NCBI GenBank assembly: GCA_033819885.1
Contig: JAQYUZ010000003.1
Coordinates: 248,001 to 312,000 of the forward strand
Direction: 5' to 3'
Origin: Microbotryomycetes sp. JL201
Lineage: Eukaryota > Basidiomycota > Microbotryomycetes
DNA length: 64,000 nucleotides
The notes below the pieces were generated by a model. The model searched no databases. It was given only the letters and a program-made list of their open reading frames with translations, and was not told the origin of the DNA. The translations under genes were made by a program, and so were the position numbers. Within the stretch, counting starts at the first letter, position 1. The number at the start of each line of letters is the position of its first letter. Shown here in pieces: positions 45,053 to 57,167 of the stretch.

Positions 45053-48000
45053 TTATGGCAAGACTGTCACTCTAAATTCATTCGGCATCGCAACCGACGA
45101 AGTTCCGGCGACGTTCATAGACGGTTGTCCGCCGCCGCTCGCCGATTCGAGTGAAGTGCGGGGCTGCGGCGTTGTCGGCTCTTGTCCGTTAGCGCCCAGG
45201 GACTCAACGTATTCGTCATGCTCCGCCACAACGACTAATTCCGTGCTCCTCGTTGTTTGTCCATCGAGATTAGGGTTGTTGGAACTGTCAGCGGCCGCCA
45301 GATTATCCGCAATGACGGTTTCTTGCAAAAAGACTCGCATGCGAGGCAGGCCAAAATGTCCAAGCGCAAGAGGAATGACTGTGATGCTCAAGTCCCGTTC
45401 CTCGTCGGGCACGAGAATAAAGTTGGGTTCACGTCGAGGTCCGGCAAACACAAACGTGCCTGGAGTCGGCGCAGAGTCGAACGAGATGTACATGCGCAGA
45501 ACGTCCATCGTGGGGTTCGAAAAGTGATACTTCAATGTGACGGGCGTGTGAAGCTTGACGTATGGCGGAAGCCGCAGCGATACGGTCGGCTCTGGCGGAG
45601 GAGCTACGAGTGGCGGCAGCACGAAGTTCGCTCGAGACGAAGCGGTATCGTGGCCAGCTCTGAGTGCCACAACAAAACATCAGCAACGGCAAGTCCACAG
45701 CAGATCAGATCTCAACCCTGACCTGCGCCATGAGAGCTCGAGCGAGCAGCTCGGAAAGCCACCATCGCCCGATGCCACTTCGAGGGTAAGCAGTACTACG
45801 AACAGGTCCCCTCGACTCCATCCTGGGATCCAATATAGATGAGCGACAGATGAAAGGAACGAGAACGTCATCGCTCACTGAGGTTGAGCGGAGATGGCAA
45901 GATATCGAGCGAAGATTGCATTATCCGCACCCGTGATGGGCCCTGTGCGTTCGTGACCGAGATTGTCACAGAGCAATCTCGCAGAGAGAAAACTCAATGA
46001 ACGCACCTTGTTGACAACCGTCAGACCCGTCACCTCAATGTCTTCGGGTCCGGACGCGTGTAATTTTGCCACGACATGCACCTGCGATGCGCCTTCCCAG
46101 CCGTCTGGAGGTTGCATGTCGAGCAATTGCTTTACCTTTCTCCTCTTTCTGAGCGTCCGAGAGTCGAAAGCGCACGTCACGGGATGAAGGGCAGGGATTG
46201 AAGCCGAGTGTAATATCTCAACTGCCGAGGGCAAGAGATGGCCCGTTGGCGATGAGCCATTGACAGCAGGAGTCGATATAGGTCGCGCGCGAACGGAGAT
46301 GTCCAAGGAACGACCGCCAGGCGTGCCCACGCAGTCAAGCGTGCACTGCTTTCGCGCCTTCGCGCCGGCGGATACCGTTCCCAACGACACGCCTCGGATG
46401 AAGGAAGTCGAGCTCTGGTCGTCAGCATGTAAGATATTGGCTGGAACAATACGAAGTCAGATAGAATGAACATGGTAGCAGCGAGACACGCACGGGAATC
46501 ATCTTCTCCCGGCTGCAACAGCAAGTCGAGCGACACCTCCGCATCGACGCAGTCCAGATTCTCAATCACAACATCAAAAGGGAAGCTTTCGCCGATATAA
46601 GCGGGGCCCTTATGGTCAACTGAAGCTTGAATGTCTAGCTTGCGAGCGGATATACTTGGAAGAAAACGTCAGCCAGTCTCGACGCACAATTTTTACATGT
46701 TCCGGACTTACTCGCACACTATCGGGTTGATGTGTTGTATTTGCAGTTTCCCAGCCTTCGTGTGCCATAAGGTCGCGGGTAAAGGCTTCATTACAAGTTC
46801 GACTTGCCGACCGTTCCAGTCGGCGGCCATGACGACTCGGTCCACCTGCAAGAAGCATTGTGGGCACAGAGATGACGCAGCTCATCAAACAACATACCGT
46901 CGTCGGACCCTCCTTCAGGGGCATTAGATAACCGGCAAACACCTTTGATGAACCGTCCGGCCATTGCAGTCGGGTCGACGCAGCTTCGCTCTGCTCTGCA
47001 ATTCTGATGATGCCCTCGTTCGCCTCGCGTGGCTGAGCATCATCGTGCGAGACGACAAAAATGGCGTCTTCGTTTGCGAAATAGACTTGTAGTCGGCTGA
47101 ATAATAGTCTTGAGCTTCTCGAGTCGGGCCTGCTCGATATTGATAATTGAAACGGTACAGGCTGGCCCAGACTTGCATTTGAGAGCCAAAAGCCGAGCCG
47201 GCAATCGACTGTGAAGAGGCTCGTGAGCAGGTGCAGGAGCCAAAGTACGCAGCAGACTTACACAGTGCACAAGCATCGGTCATGTCGATAGATAGCAGCT
47301 CGGGTTTACTGCGCGGGTCTTGCGCCAGAATCCCTTGCAATCGCTCTGCGTACTCCTCGCGCTCTTCGCCGGTCAAAGTCGAGTCTTCGGAAAAATGAGA
47401 CAGTCAGGTTGAGAGCCCGCCGCTCCTGCAAGTAGTGATACTCACTTGGTGACAGAAGCTCGAGGATGCTGCGGATAGCCAACTCTTCGTCTTCGCTTCT
47501 GACTGCCAATTCAACAGACTGTCGTAGAATGGACTGTAAGACGGCGTTCCAGTGATCGCGGCGAAAACTTTTGGATATCCGGTCGTTGAACCTGAATAGT
47601 GAAGCCGTCAGGGCTGCTATCTGCATGACCCATTGTTTCGCTCACTTGATGGCCATGTCACGATTGTCACTTTCAAAGTGCGCTTTTGCGATTTGCGATG
47701 CCACAAAGACCGTCATGTTCCTCATCTTGTGATGCTTGAAAAACTCGTAAGCTTTGGTGAAAAGCTATCCTCCGACCCAAGACTGTCAGCGAGCCACGAC
47801 AATGTCAAGCGAGCTGCGGTCCTCACATCAATGATGAGCTCAGAATGGTCGATTTTTGACTCGTGCATGATTGAAGCTGGTACAGGTACAGGCTCGCCGT
47901 TCTCCGTCGTCTTGCTTGAGATGGCCTTTTTAACGTGCTTGAACCTGTTCCGTCTCTCGACAGATGCCGTTGCGGCGGAGAAGTAATAAAATCCTGGATG

Positions 48001-49572
48001 TTGCAGGACATTTGACGGCACGAGCGCTGGTGTTGGCTGACCAGGCACCGGAGGCTGTATCGCAGCCGTTGGTCGGACAGCGGGCAAACGAAAACCAGCC
48101 CGTAGGGCTGTCGCTACGAGATCCCCAAACAAGCGATATCTATGTAGTGGGCGTAAGCACCCAAACGTGTGCGACGGTCATGCACACTGACTGTTTCGAC
48201 AACCAACTCCAAAATTCGAATGTCTGCTCGCCGAGTCCCCAGCCGTTGCTCAGCTCCCGAAACCTTGCGACATGTCGATTAAGTTGGGCTACAGCCCTGG
48301 CTGTCTCATTGAGATATAGGTACATTTTCGACACCTTGACCGACAAGCAGTCCGTCAACACCTTTGCCTCTGCCCATCGTTTCGTTCTCGGTGGCAACGT
48401 TTCGACGTGCGCAAACATGTCGATCAGCGAGTCGTAGCAATCTTCATAGTGTTTGAGCGCAACCTCAATCTCGCCCCTCATCTCGGAAAAGAAACCCATC
48501 TTATAATCGTACCTGATCGACCATCCTTTGTCACTGAGTCCGCCCTTTGGAACTTGCCTCGCCCGTTTTCGCCTGACCCTCCGACCGTGTTCGCGGTAAA
48601 AGTCGAGCGCCGCAGGGTACAATTCAGCTTTGAGGCTGGCAACGAAATTCACAACTTCGCTCTGCGGCACTGGCGAGATGACAAACAAGGACGCCCGAGC
48701 ATCCAGTCCGCTTTGCCTTCGAATCAGACTGAGCCTGTTATCCAAGCTTGGGTTGTCCAACAAGCGTCTCGAGCACAACAAAACGACAGCAAGCTTAATA
48801 CCTCTTTCCACTGTACTTCGCTTGCGGTCCACGATCTCGTTGACGAGCTGAGCGTCCAATCTCCGTTCCTCGTCGAGCTCTGTGGCGTCGGCGTCGACAT
48901 CCGACGCGTCATTTCTATGGGCATTCTGATCGACCAATGGGTCTACCAATGTTCTTGTCAATTTTGAGCTGTGATCGATCTCTGCAAGCCTGAGCACGAG
49001 CACAAACACGGCTGGAGTCATTTCGCGATGTTTGCGGATCCAAATAGGCGCCATGATGCCGTCTGGGTACAGCGGACTCGTCGGAGTCAGAGGAGATATC
49101 GGGCTGTGCAGTGCAGCATTGCTTGGCGGCTGGATGGGTTGCCCTGGCTGCTGTTGTTGAGCCGAGCCGGGAGGAGGTGCTGGCCGAGCCTTGAGCGGCG
49201 GGAACCGGACGTTCTGCGCCGTCGACCATGGTCAGAGTTGAAGATGATACTTCACGAAAGCAAATGATGACGGACCTTGTCAACTGGAATGACGTGGAAA
49301 TCGCTGTTTGCGCCTCGCGAGTTGTCCCAGACAACCCAGCTCTTTCGCGCCGCGAGCGTCGCGCGTAAGTTGGCTACGAGCGTCGCAAATGGGTCTGGAG
49401 TGTGTGCTTGGTTCGTCGGCAGTGACGGCGCGTCTCCAGGCTGTGCAGCCGTCGGTGGAGCACCGCTCGAACCGTTCGTTGGCGGCGGCCGTGGTTGAGG
49501 TACAGGATTGAGTCCGGCGACAAACATCAACGGGACATGGTGACTGATGAACTCGCTCGGGTACGTGTCCAT
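45053..49572 (-). CDS. TRAPPC11: TRAPP complex subunit 11 (foie gras family)
   Basis: TRAPPC11 is part of the TRAPP III tether acting between ER, Golgi and autophagosomes. Minus-strand exons: 49572-49276, 49213-48192, 48139-47827, 47764-47646, 47591-47446, 47384-47262, 47208-46898, 46845-46712, 46654-46494, 46440-46007, 45942-45879, 45822-45723, 45659-45053 (1276 aa). The N-terminus MDTYPSEFISHHVPLMFVAG and VWDNS...FHVIPVDKVRFPP-like join are typical. The foie gras domain is recognised by RYDYKMGFFSEMRGE and VLQHPGFYYFSAAT. The C-terminal half is beta-rich with PFPF-like adaptor blocks. Twelve short introns, all GT-AG, close perfectly in phase. The model is complete. Confidence 0.92.
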
Positions 49573-49919
49573 CGCCTCGCGGCCCGGCGAGACCCAGTGA
49601 GAGAGTGAGAGAGGCCTGAGCGCGCGTGAGCGTCTAAGGAGGAATTGCAAACAAACGAAAACGAAAAAGATACACAAGAGAGAACGCGATAGCGCACCAT
49701 CAAAGAGTTTTGAGCGTCCAGGAAGGAACCATCCAACGATGTTACACGCCAACCCAGACTTTGCCCCCAGATAGTCGTTCAAGTTACCCAGGAAACACGA
49801 AAGAACCACATGGAACGGAGTAGCGCACGCTCGTACAGAGAGCGCCAGGAAAGAAAAACAAAATTGGCCCTCATGATCGCCAAAAAATACTTGACGGTTT
49901 TCTCGCGTCTCAGGGTGCT
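49573..49919. other. Intergenic region, TRAPPC11 promoter side
   Basis: About 350 bp between the TRAPPC11 start and the stop of the next minus-strand gene. It should contain the 3 prime UTR of the RNA-binding protein gene and the TRAPPC11 promoter. No gene is supported. Confidence 0.6.
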
Positions 49920-52823
49920 TCAGGCGACCGACGTTGACGGAGCCGCACCAGCCGCCGCAGCAGTTTGCTCGTCCAATTCGAGGACTCCCGGACCCTCAAT
50001 CGAATCACTATCGACCTGGCCGGCAAACTGTGATCCATTCAAGGCGGCCTGAGGCACAGGGCTGCCCATGTCCGGGAACGGCATGCCTTCTGCGAAAGGT
50101 GATTTCGCTCCACCGTTCGCTGTCGCCGTCGCTGTGGAAGGCGAAGGCGTCGCGCCTGTATTGCCACCTTGTCGCGGCTGTTGTTTTCTGATGTCCATGC
50201 TACGGAAAGCTCGAGGCGGACCTCCGCACCTGTCCTTGCCATAGCTGATCTTGAGTCCTTGGTAGTCAGGATGAGCCTTGATGCCTTCGATGGCTTTGAT
50301 CTATGATTGACGTGCATAGACAGACAATCTTAGCTGACGGAATAAAAAGAAACACAGAGCACAGTCGCAGCGACAGCTTACGGCGTTGGCAATGTTGGTA
50401 AAATTGATAAAGCAGCATTGCTTTTCTTTCAGCGAGTTGATCAATTCAATATCTCCATACTCGCCGAAATCTTTGCGGAGTTTTTCCTCGGGGAAATCGT
50501 CCATGTTCTCAATGTTGCCGATCTGCAGCAATGAGGGCAAATGAGCCATGTAGGATTTGAGTCGGATCGTACTTGCTCACATAAACGTTGCGAGAACCCC
50601 CAGATTGCACCACCATTGCAATGCCAGGCGAAGTCGGTCCAGCGTTCTTGCCCTGTAGGAATAAGTCCCAATCAGTACCGCAAACTCAGGCTCACGACGG
50701 CGAAAACCAACTTACCCAACCAACTTTGAGTCTGCGATTATGCAGCGTGATGCCTTGAAACGACGCAAGCTGAAAGAACGCCAAGGCGCAGGATGGCTCG
50801 ACAAACGTGACGAAGCACTGCGAAGCGCGTTAAACGTATGCCAGGCGCTTCGTTCGCTTTTGACTCACAATATGCTTGTCAGGGATGTATCGGATGTGCT
50901 GCAGGATTCCGCCTCTGATCGTGTTACAAATTTCTTCCGTCGTCGTCTCGGGATGAATATTCTGCATCAGCAAGTGATACATTAAATGATTGTCACCGAA
51001 GCCAAGCGAGGAGTACAGCTCGACTCACGCCAAGGTAAACCGTCCTGTTGCCGGGCACGACGTTGCTCTCGGGTCGTGGCGAACCCAGCTGAGGTGAACC
51101 CATCTCGCTACCCAAGTTGCTCATTGCCGGCGAAGTGAAGCCGACACCGTAGTTTGCGACGGCCATAGATCCCATTGCCGCGGCAGTCATGTTGTGTTGC
51201 TGCTGCTGGTGCTGATTCTTGGGGACGTATGCGGTCCGGTCTTTGCCAAACGAGACGCGCTTGCCCGACCAAGCTTCTTCGGACGGGAGTGTCGAGACAA
51301 CTTTCATAGCAGTTGCAATTGAGAGAAAGTGCACAAACCCAATATTTTTGTCTGCGGAGCGAGTGGGGTCAGCATTTCGATTAAGATATCGAAATGAGGC
51401 AGACTCGCCTCGAACGATCTTGACCTGGTCAATTGGTCCGAAGCGCGACAAGTCGTCCCTCAGTGATTGTTCCGTGACACTTTCATCCAAGTTGCCGAGG
51501 TACACGTTGCGGGTAGCGCCTTGCTGTTGGACAGCTTGGACGACTGGTTGCGGCACAGGACTCGGTTTTCTGTAGAGCAAAGTCAGATACGCACAAAGCA
51601 CCTGTTTGGCGATCCATAACTTGCCCCCATCCGATTTTCAGCTCTTGCTCATGCAGCTTAATCTTGCGCATCAGCGCGTCCGAATGAAACGCGGCCGCCG
51701 TCGTAGGGTCAAGGAACGAAATGAAGGCACAGCTCTTCTCAGGCAGAACCTTGATGCTTTCGATTGGACCGAATCTAACTTGACTGAGTAGCTCGTCGAC
51801 CGAAGCATCTGAAGGCAAGTTGCCGACATAGACCGTCCGACCCTACATGTCAAACTTGAACGAGTTAGCGGATCCGGATCTCATAACCCGAGGAAAATGA
51901 CTGACGGTTGGCTGATGGCTCATTGAAAAGTCTGGTGTACCCATCATTTGGTACTGCATGCCAAATCCCGGGGGCAACTGGGCAATCGCATCCATGCCAA
52001 GCGCAGGCGACATCATTCCGCCAGGGAACGGTGATCCACCAGCGAAGCTGAATGCTGCCGGTGCAAAAGTCATTGGCGAGCTCGGCATGGACATGCCGCC
52101 GTTAACGTTGAAATGTCCGGATTGTTGACCTGGAATAGGGCTAGGTTGAGTTTGACCGTTGGGCGGGCCGCCAGACTTGAGTGGGTTTGGCATAGGTCTG
52201 ACGCCAAGGAAAGGCGATGTAGGCTGTGAGTACAGCTGAGGACTGGCTCCGAGTGGCGTGCCGTTTACCGGGATCTGACTGTTTGCTGGTCCGGCCGGCA
52301 GAGACATGTTGGATGCTTGCGCGCCAGGCACAAATGCCGACATTGCCGTACCAAACAGGCCGAGCGGTGCCACTCCTTGAGGCTGCCTCTGTTGCGGCTG
52401 CTGGTGCTGTTGGAGCGGCGGCTGACCTGGACCTTGGTTTGTGCCGAAGCCAGGTGCGCCGGCAGCCATGTAGACATCTCCGAAAGGCTGTGTTCCGGGC
52501 CCACTTGCAGCGAACGGTATCGGCTGCACATTTGGCATCTGTGGTGGCTGAGGACGGGGCGCCTGAGCCATTCCAGGTCCAGTGGCGACGAACCGAGCTT
52601 GCTGGACGTCTGGCGGCATCATCGTAGCCTGCGCGTGACCGTTAACGGCAGATGACATCTGAGCTGCGTTGACGGCCTCAAAGTTGCGCTTCAGCGCGTC
52701 GTAGTCCGCCGTCGGAGCCAACTGTTGGTCGATCGCGGCCGGTCCGCCTGAGCGTGCGCCTAGGAAAGCGCTTGCTGACGACGGGAATGTGGCGAATACT
52801 TGAGTCTCGTCCGTTGTTGCCAT
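49920..52823 (-). CDS. nrd1: Nrd1/Mrn1-type RNA-binding protein with four RRMs
   Basis: Fission yeast Nrd1 and budding yeast Mrn1 bind mRNAs controlling differentiation, cytokinesis or cell-wall functions. Minus-strand exons: 52823-51906, 51842-51625, 51569-51409, 51351-51029, 50961-50869, 50817-50716, 50652-50581, 50522-50382, 50300-49920 (802 aa). About 300 Pro/Gln/Gly-rich residues precede RRM1 ([12 protein letters not shown]), RRM2 ([17 protein letters not shown] and [11 protein letters not shown]), RRM3 ([17 protein letters not shown]) and RRM4 ([22 protein letters not shown]). Two introns must be GC-AG: 51624-51570 (GCAAGT) and 51408-51352 (GCGAGT); the second is 57 nt, in frame and stop-free. 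An upstream in-frame ATG at 52931 is possible. Confidence 0.92.
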
Positions 52824-53668
52824 GTCTGTGCTTCTTCGCGAGACTTGATGGCGAGGTACCACTCGCTCGACCGAAGATAGTTTGAGCTCGGACGGGATGC
52901 CGAGACTGTGACTGACGGTGTCAAACCACAAAAGGGCCGTCGAACGGGAAATAAAAAAGGGGGAGATCTCGAGCCGAATGTGCTGCTATAGTAACGACCA
53001 AGTGTCCAGGCGATAAGAGGCTAGGCAAAGGCGGACGAAAGTTGAAGGACAGCCCAAAGTTCGCCTGCCGAACAAGAGACTGGCCACGGCCGCCGTCAGC
53101 ACAGCTCAAAGACCCGAGAAATGCTCCAATCTGCGTCGCGGGCTGCGAGATGAGGCACGGGAGGGCCCGACTCTCTCGTGTGCATGACGCGCACGGGGAC
53201 CGCGTCAAGCGACGGGCCGCATAGGGCCGCATAGAGGGCAGTACGCGTCCGCCTGAGCGCGTCAGCGACACCTCGTGATACCAAACTGATCTCTGAGGTC
53301 GAGCTGCGCCCAACGAGCCACTGCTCGTGGCTGAGCGGGGAGCGCGAATCGTGAGGCGCACGGATCGCCCGCTCACACCGCCTTGCTCTCGAAACTAGGC
53401 TGATGTGCATCACGACGCACTCACCCAAATGTGAAAAAGAGTCCAAAAGAGCTCACAAACCAGAGAGAGCCGGAAACGAGAAGGCAAGAAACAACGGACA
53501 GAGCGGAACAGGCGCGAGCTTGAACGAGGCAGAGGTTCCGAGTTGCACAACATTTCAACTAGCTCGTGAGGTCTCACGGCTTCTCTCAATATGGGCAAGG
53601 ACAGTCTGTAGGCTCCGTTGTCTAATCAACTGAATAATTGCAACACGCCATGCTGCGGATGCAGCTTT
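52824..53668. other. Intergenic region upstream of the nrd1-like gene
   Basis: About 845 bp between the start of the RNA-binding protein gene and the stop of the asparaginyl-tRNA synthetase, both on the minus strand. The long gap suits the long 5 prime leaders or extended promoters often seen with such regulators, which is inference. Open frames here are short and featureless. Confidence 0.55.
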
Positions 53669-55823
53669 CTACGGAGTGCAACGGCCGGTGAAACTACACG
53701 AAACGCTTGCTTGTCAGTATCCTGTTCCCTCCTGGATCAAATAGAACACGTTTCGGACTGACCGAGGGTACAATTGGCATTCGCGCACGGTGTATCTGTT
53801 AAGGAGCCATGCCAGCAGTCGCTGGAGCCAGACAAACAAGATCAGTGTCGGAAGCGTTTCTTTCCGCACGTCTCCCAATTCAGACTCACCTCGAGACCCA
53901 AACCGTAACCCCCGTGCGGCGCAGTTCCGTACTTGCGCTGATCGGTGTACCAATAGCTGCGCAAGCGCTTTCAACAATCTCGTCTCGAAACACTGATCGA
54001 ACAACTCACTATGGCTCGGGGTCGATGCCCTCGTTCTTGTACGCCGCCATCAGCTCGTCCAAGTCGTCCATGCGCATCGAGCCGCCGACAATCTCTCCGA
54101 CATTCGGCATCAACAAGTCGACAGATTCGGTGTATCCTTCGTCTCCGGGGATGCGCTTCATGTAGAAGCTTTTCTGCAACACCGCAAAACCTGATCAGTT
54201 AGCAAAAAAAAAGTCTCGGTTCTGTTCGAGCGTGCCAAACTCGCAATTTCGCGGGGAAAGTTGATCAAGAAGATGGGCTTGCCAATCTGGTCGGTCATTT
54301 TGCGCTCTGCAGCTTCGGCAATGTCGTCGCCGACCTGATGAGGTCCATCAACGCCGTCGGGTCCCGGACGGGTGATGTTGTGCTCGTTGAGGTACTTGAT
54401 GGCGTCGCGATAGTCCATACGCATGAACGGTCGCGTTGGAGGCTGGAACGACTGCCCAGCAGGCCACAGAGAGTCAATGAGAGCCTTAGTCTTGGGGTTT
54501 TCCAGGACGCGATCGATAGTTTGGCAAATCTGAGTGTACGAGGAGTGTCAGCGGGCGAGCGAGAATCGTCAAGCTCCTAGAACCATGCTCACCACTTCTT
54601 CAATGTGCACAAGCAGCTCTTCGAACGACAAAAATGCAAGTTCAGCCTCGACATGGGTGTACTCGGACAAATGTCGGCGTGTATGACTCTTTTCCGCTCG
54701 GAAAGACTCTGCAACGCAGAACACGTCACCGAGACTGGGCAAACATGTCTCGAGGTACAGTTGTGAGCTCTGCGTAAGGTATGCCTGCTCGCCATAGTAG
54801 TCGAACGCGAATAAGGTTGCGCCACCTTCGACTTGGGTCTGTACCATGGCCGGGGGGTGCACCTCGAGCAGTCCAAGCTGGGTGTATGAGTCGCGGAAAG
54901 ATTGGAGCAAGGCCGTACGGACTTTGAGGATTGCCGCTGCACCTTCGCCTCGAATGACGAGATGGCGAGCGTCGGCCAAGAGATCGGGAGACCGGTCCTG
55001 CAGGGTCCTGCAAGCGTCAAAAGCGATGTATTTCACGGACAGAGGCAGACTCACCTCTGACACTTTGTTCAGGAATGCATCGTCGCCACTCGGCGCGCGT
55101 CCGACAACCGAGAACCAGTCTGCTGTCAGCTCGTGTCCATCCGGCGCCGTCTTTCCTTCTGGCAAAAGTGAAATGACACCCGTGATTTCGATCGTCGATT
55201 CGAGCGTGAGCGTCAGAGCATCATAAGTTTGCGGCTAAACGAATGGGTAAGCTTGGCTTGTAAATATTCAGGCCATTTGCCAGAATACGCACCAGTTTGC
55301 CGGTGAGGACGCATTGCAGGAAGCCCGTTCCGTCTCGCAAGATGATGAATATCATGGCGCCCTGCTGCCTGAGCCTGTGAACCCAGCCAAAGACGCGGAC
55401 GCGCTCGCCTCGCTTGTCGACAGCCCGATTAATCTTGATTCTTGTGGCGCGCGCCGTCGGCTGTTCAATCACGACCTTTTTGGCATCTTCTAGCTTTTTC
55501 TGTTCTGCTGCACGCTTTGCAGCGCCGTCGGTCTCGTCTCGCTTGCGTAGCTCTTCCTGTCGGGCGAGCTTGTTGGTATGTTGCAAGTACAGCTTCTTTG
55601 CCTTCTTGATGGCTGAAGACGTCGCTGGCTCGTACTGTGTGTCGTCGCCTGGCTGCTTGACGATGATGTTGATCGAGTCGGACTGGCGGGCGATCATGGC
55701 GCCGACAACTGTCTTGTACGGCTTGTCCTGCGTACCGTCGCCGGTCTCGTCGTTGCCACTAGCCTCGCTGACATGGTACGTGGCTGCTGTGTCGCCTGTA
55801 TGACCAGTACTGGTTGTCAGCAT
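53669..55823 (-). CDS. DED81: Cytosolic asparaginyl-tRNA synthetase
   Basis: Class II synthetase charging tRNA-Asn. Minus-strand exons: 55823-55293, 55234-55055, 54997-54593, 54529-54245, 54173-54010, 53956-53890, 53821-53763, 53693-53669 (571 aa). The eukaryotic N-terminal domain ([20 protein letters not shown]) and a Lys-rich helix precede the OB fold ([14 protein letters not shown]). Motif 2 is FRAEKSH then [11 protein letters not shown]; motif 3 is [15 protein letters not shown]. The end YPRFTGRCTP comes from a 25-nt last exon. Intron 54244-54174 must be GC-AG (ATT|GCGAGT): only this gives INFPREIKSFYMKR. Confidence 0.95.
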
Positions 55824-56095
55824 CTTTTTCCCGAGCGCCGTGTACCACAGCAGAGCCTGCACAGAGTGGCAGACCACAACATGCCGATTCACCTTCAAGG
55901 CTGATTGCAGCCGTCGCCTGCGACAGGGCGTCGACGACCTGGTCTTTCGTTTTGCCGAGCAGTGCGGCCATGGCCAAGTGGAAGAGTCAAGCCGCGGTGA
56001 TCATGGCCTGCAGGCATATGCTGACGATTACAATTACAACAAGCACGCCGTCAATACTCGGTCATACATCTCCCCTGCCAAACGCATGATGTTCC

Positions 56096-56788
56096 TCAAT
56101 CAGTCCGGCTAGCTAAACGTGGTCGCAGCCACTCTCGCAGGTCTTGCGACCCTCCAGCTACTAGTCCGAGGCTTGCGCCAAGGAAGAGCCTGCGTGGTGC
56201 CGCGCTTCGAGAGAGTCGGACTGCGCGTGGAAAAGATGTGTCGTTCGTCAGGACCGTTTCAAATTGCGTGCGGGCGATGACAGTTGCCACTCACAGGCGT
56301 AGTTTGCTGCTGCAGCGAGACCAAGGCCGGCAGTGGCGCCGCTGGCCCACCGACTAGGCATTGCCGGATATCTTGACTGCGTGAAGGTGCGTCTGACGCC
56401 ACTGTCGATTGCTTGCTGCAAGCCGACGAACGAGGCTGTCCACAATCCGATCTTTGCTCCCGTTTTGAATCCTCCAAGCAGTCCGTTGTACATGACGCGG
56501 TAGTTTTTCGTCTTTTGATAAAAATACCACCTGTCGAGCCGGCGCGATGAGTACCCGTTAGCAGGATGCTTAGGGCATCGCCGAGAGAGCGAGAGCGCGC
56601 CAGCAAGCTGACCCTTGAACGGTTGTCGGCAGACGGTGAGCGTTCTCGGCCAGGAACTGTCGAGCAGCGAGTCTACTTGAGGTCAACAACCCCGAAACGA
56701 ATCCAAAGACGCTGGCGGCGAGGGGAATGACTACGAGGTCTTGACGGTCTTGATCCTCGCGTGACAGTGGCTCAGTGCGGTCCGTCAT
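56096..56788 (-). CDS. Tim17/Tim22/Tim23-family membrane protein, TIMMDC1-like
   Basis: Minus-strand exons: 56788-56613, 56530-56295, 56220-56096 (178 aa). Four short membrane segments with glycine patterns are visible: VIPLAASVFGFVSGLL, GLLGGFKTGAKIGLWTASFVG, GATAGLGLAAAANYA and FLGASLGLVAGGSQDL. Gly-X3-Gly spacing and the GGF.TGAKIG motif fit the Tim17/22/23 superfamily; the layout is closer to TIMMDC1-like complex I assembly proteins than to Tim17 or Tim23 themselves. It probably sits in the mitochondrial inner membrane. It is divergent from the PPR gene, whose product is also likely mitochondrial. Confidence 0.75.
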
Positions 56789-57167
56789 GTCTACGGGACC
56801 CTCAGGCAGCTATTGAATGCAGCCAAGGCGAACACAAGCGGATGGCCGAGGCGTCGGACCTGGTGGCTGCGGCAGAACGAGCAAAGTCACTGCGAAACTC
56901 CGACTTGAACTCTTACGCATTCACAACAACAGGGGCAGTTTCTTGCCAGGGCCCCATCAACCACGTCAGCTGAGGTCATTCTCGCGAAAGATGATGCGTT
57001 ACTAATTGTTGTCTGTCGTGCAGAAAGTCCAGGGTTTTTCTGCTGTCATCGCCAGCCGACGACGATCGACGCCTGCTGCAGCTCGGCAAGTCGCGCTCGC
57101 CTTGAGCAGTCGGATCAAAGCTAACGGCTCTCATTCTGGCCAGGTGTAGCAGGTGTCTGGTGGCTGC
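56789..57167. promoter_or_regulatory. Shared divergent promoter region of two mitochondrial-protein genes
   Basis: About 380 bp between the starts of the Tim-family gene and the PPR gene. No gene is supported. Being the only upstream DNA for both, it should contain both promoters; no specific factor site is recognised. Confidence 0.45.

Noticed and set aside
57153-57167. A start of the PPR gene upstream of 57168
   Set aside because: The frame is open a few codons further but only from a GTG; the ATG at 57168 begins a good mitochondrial presequence.
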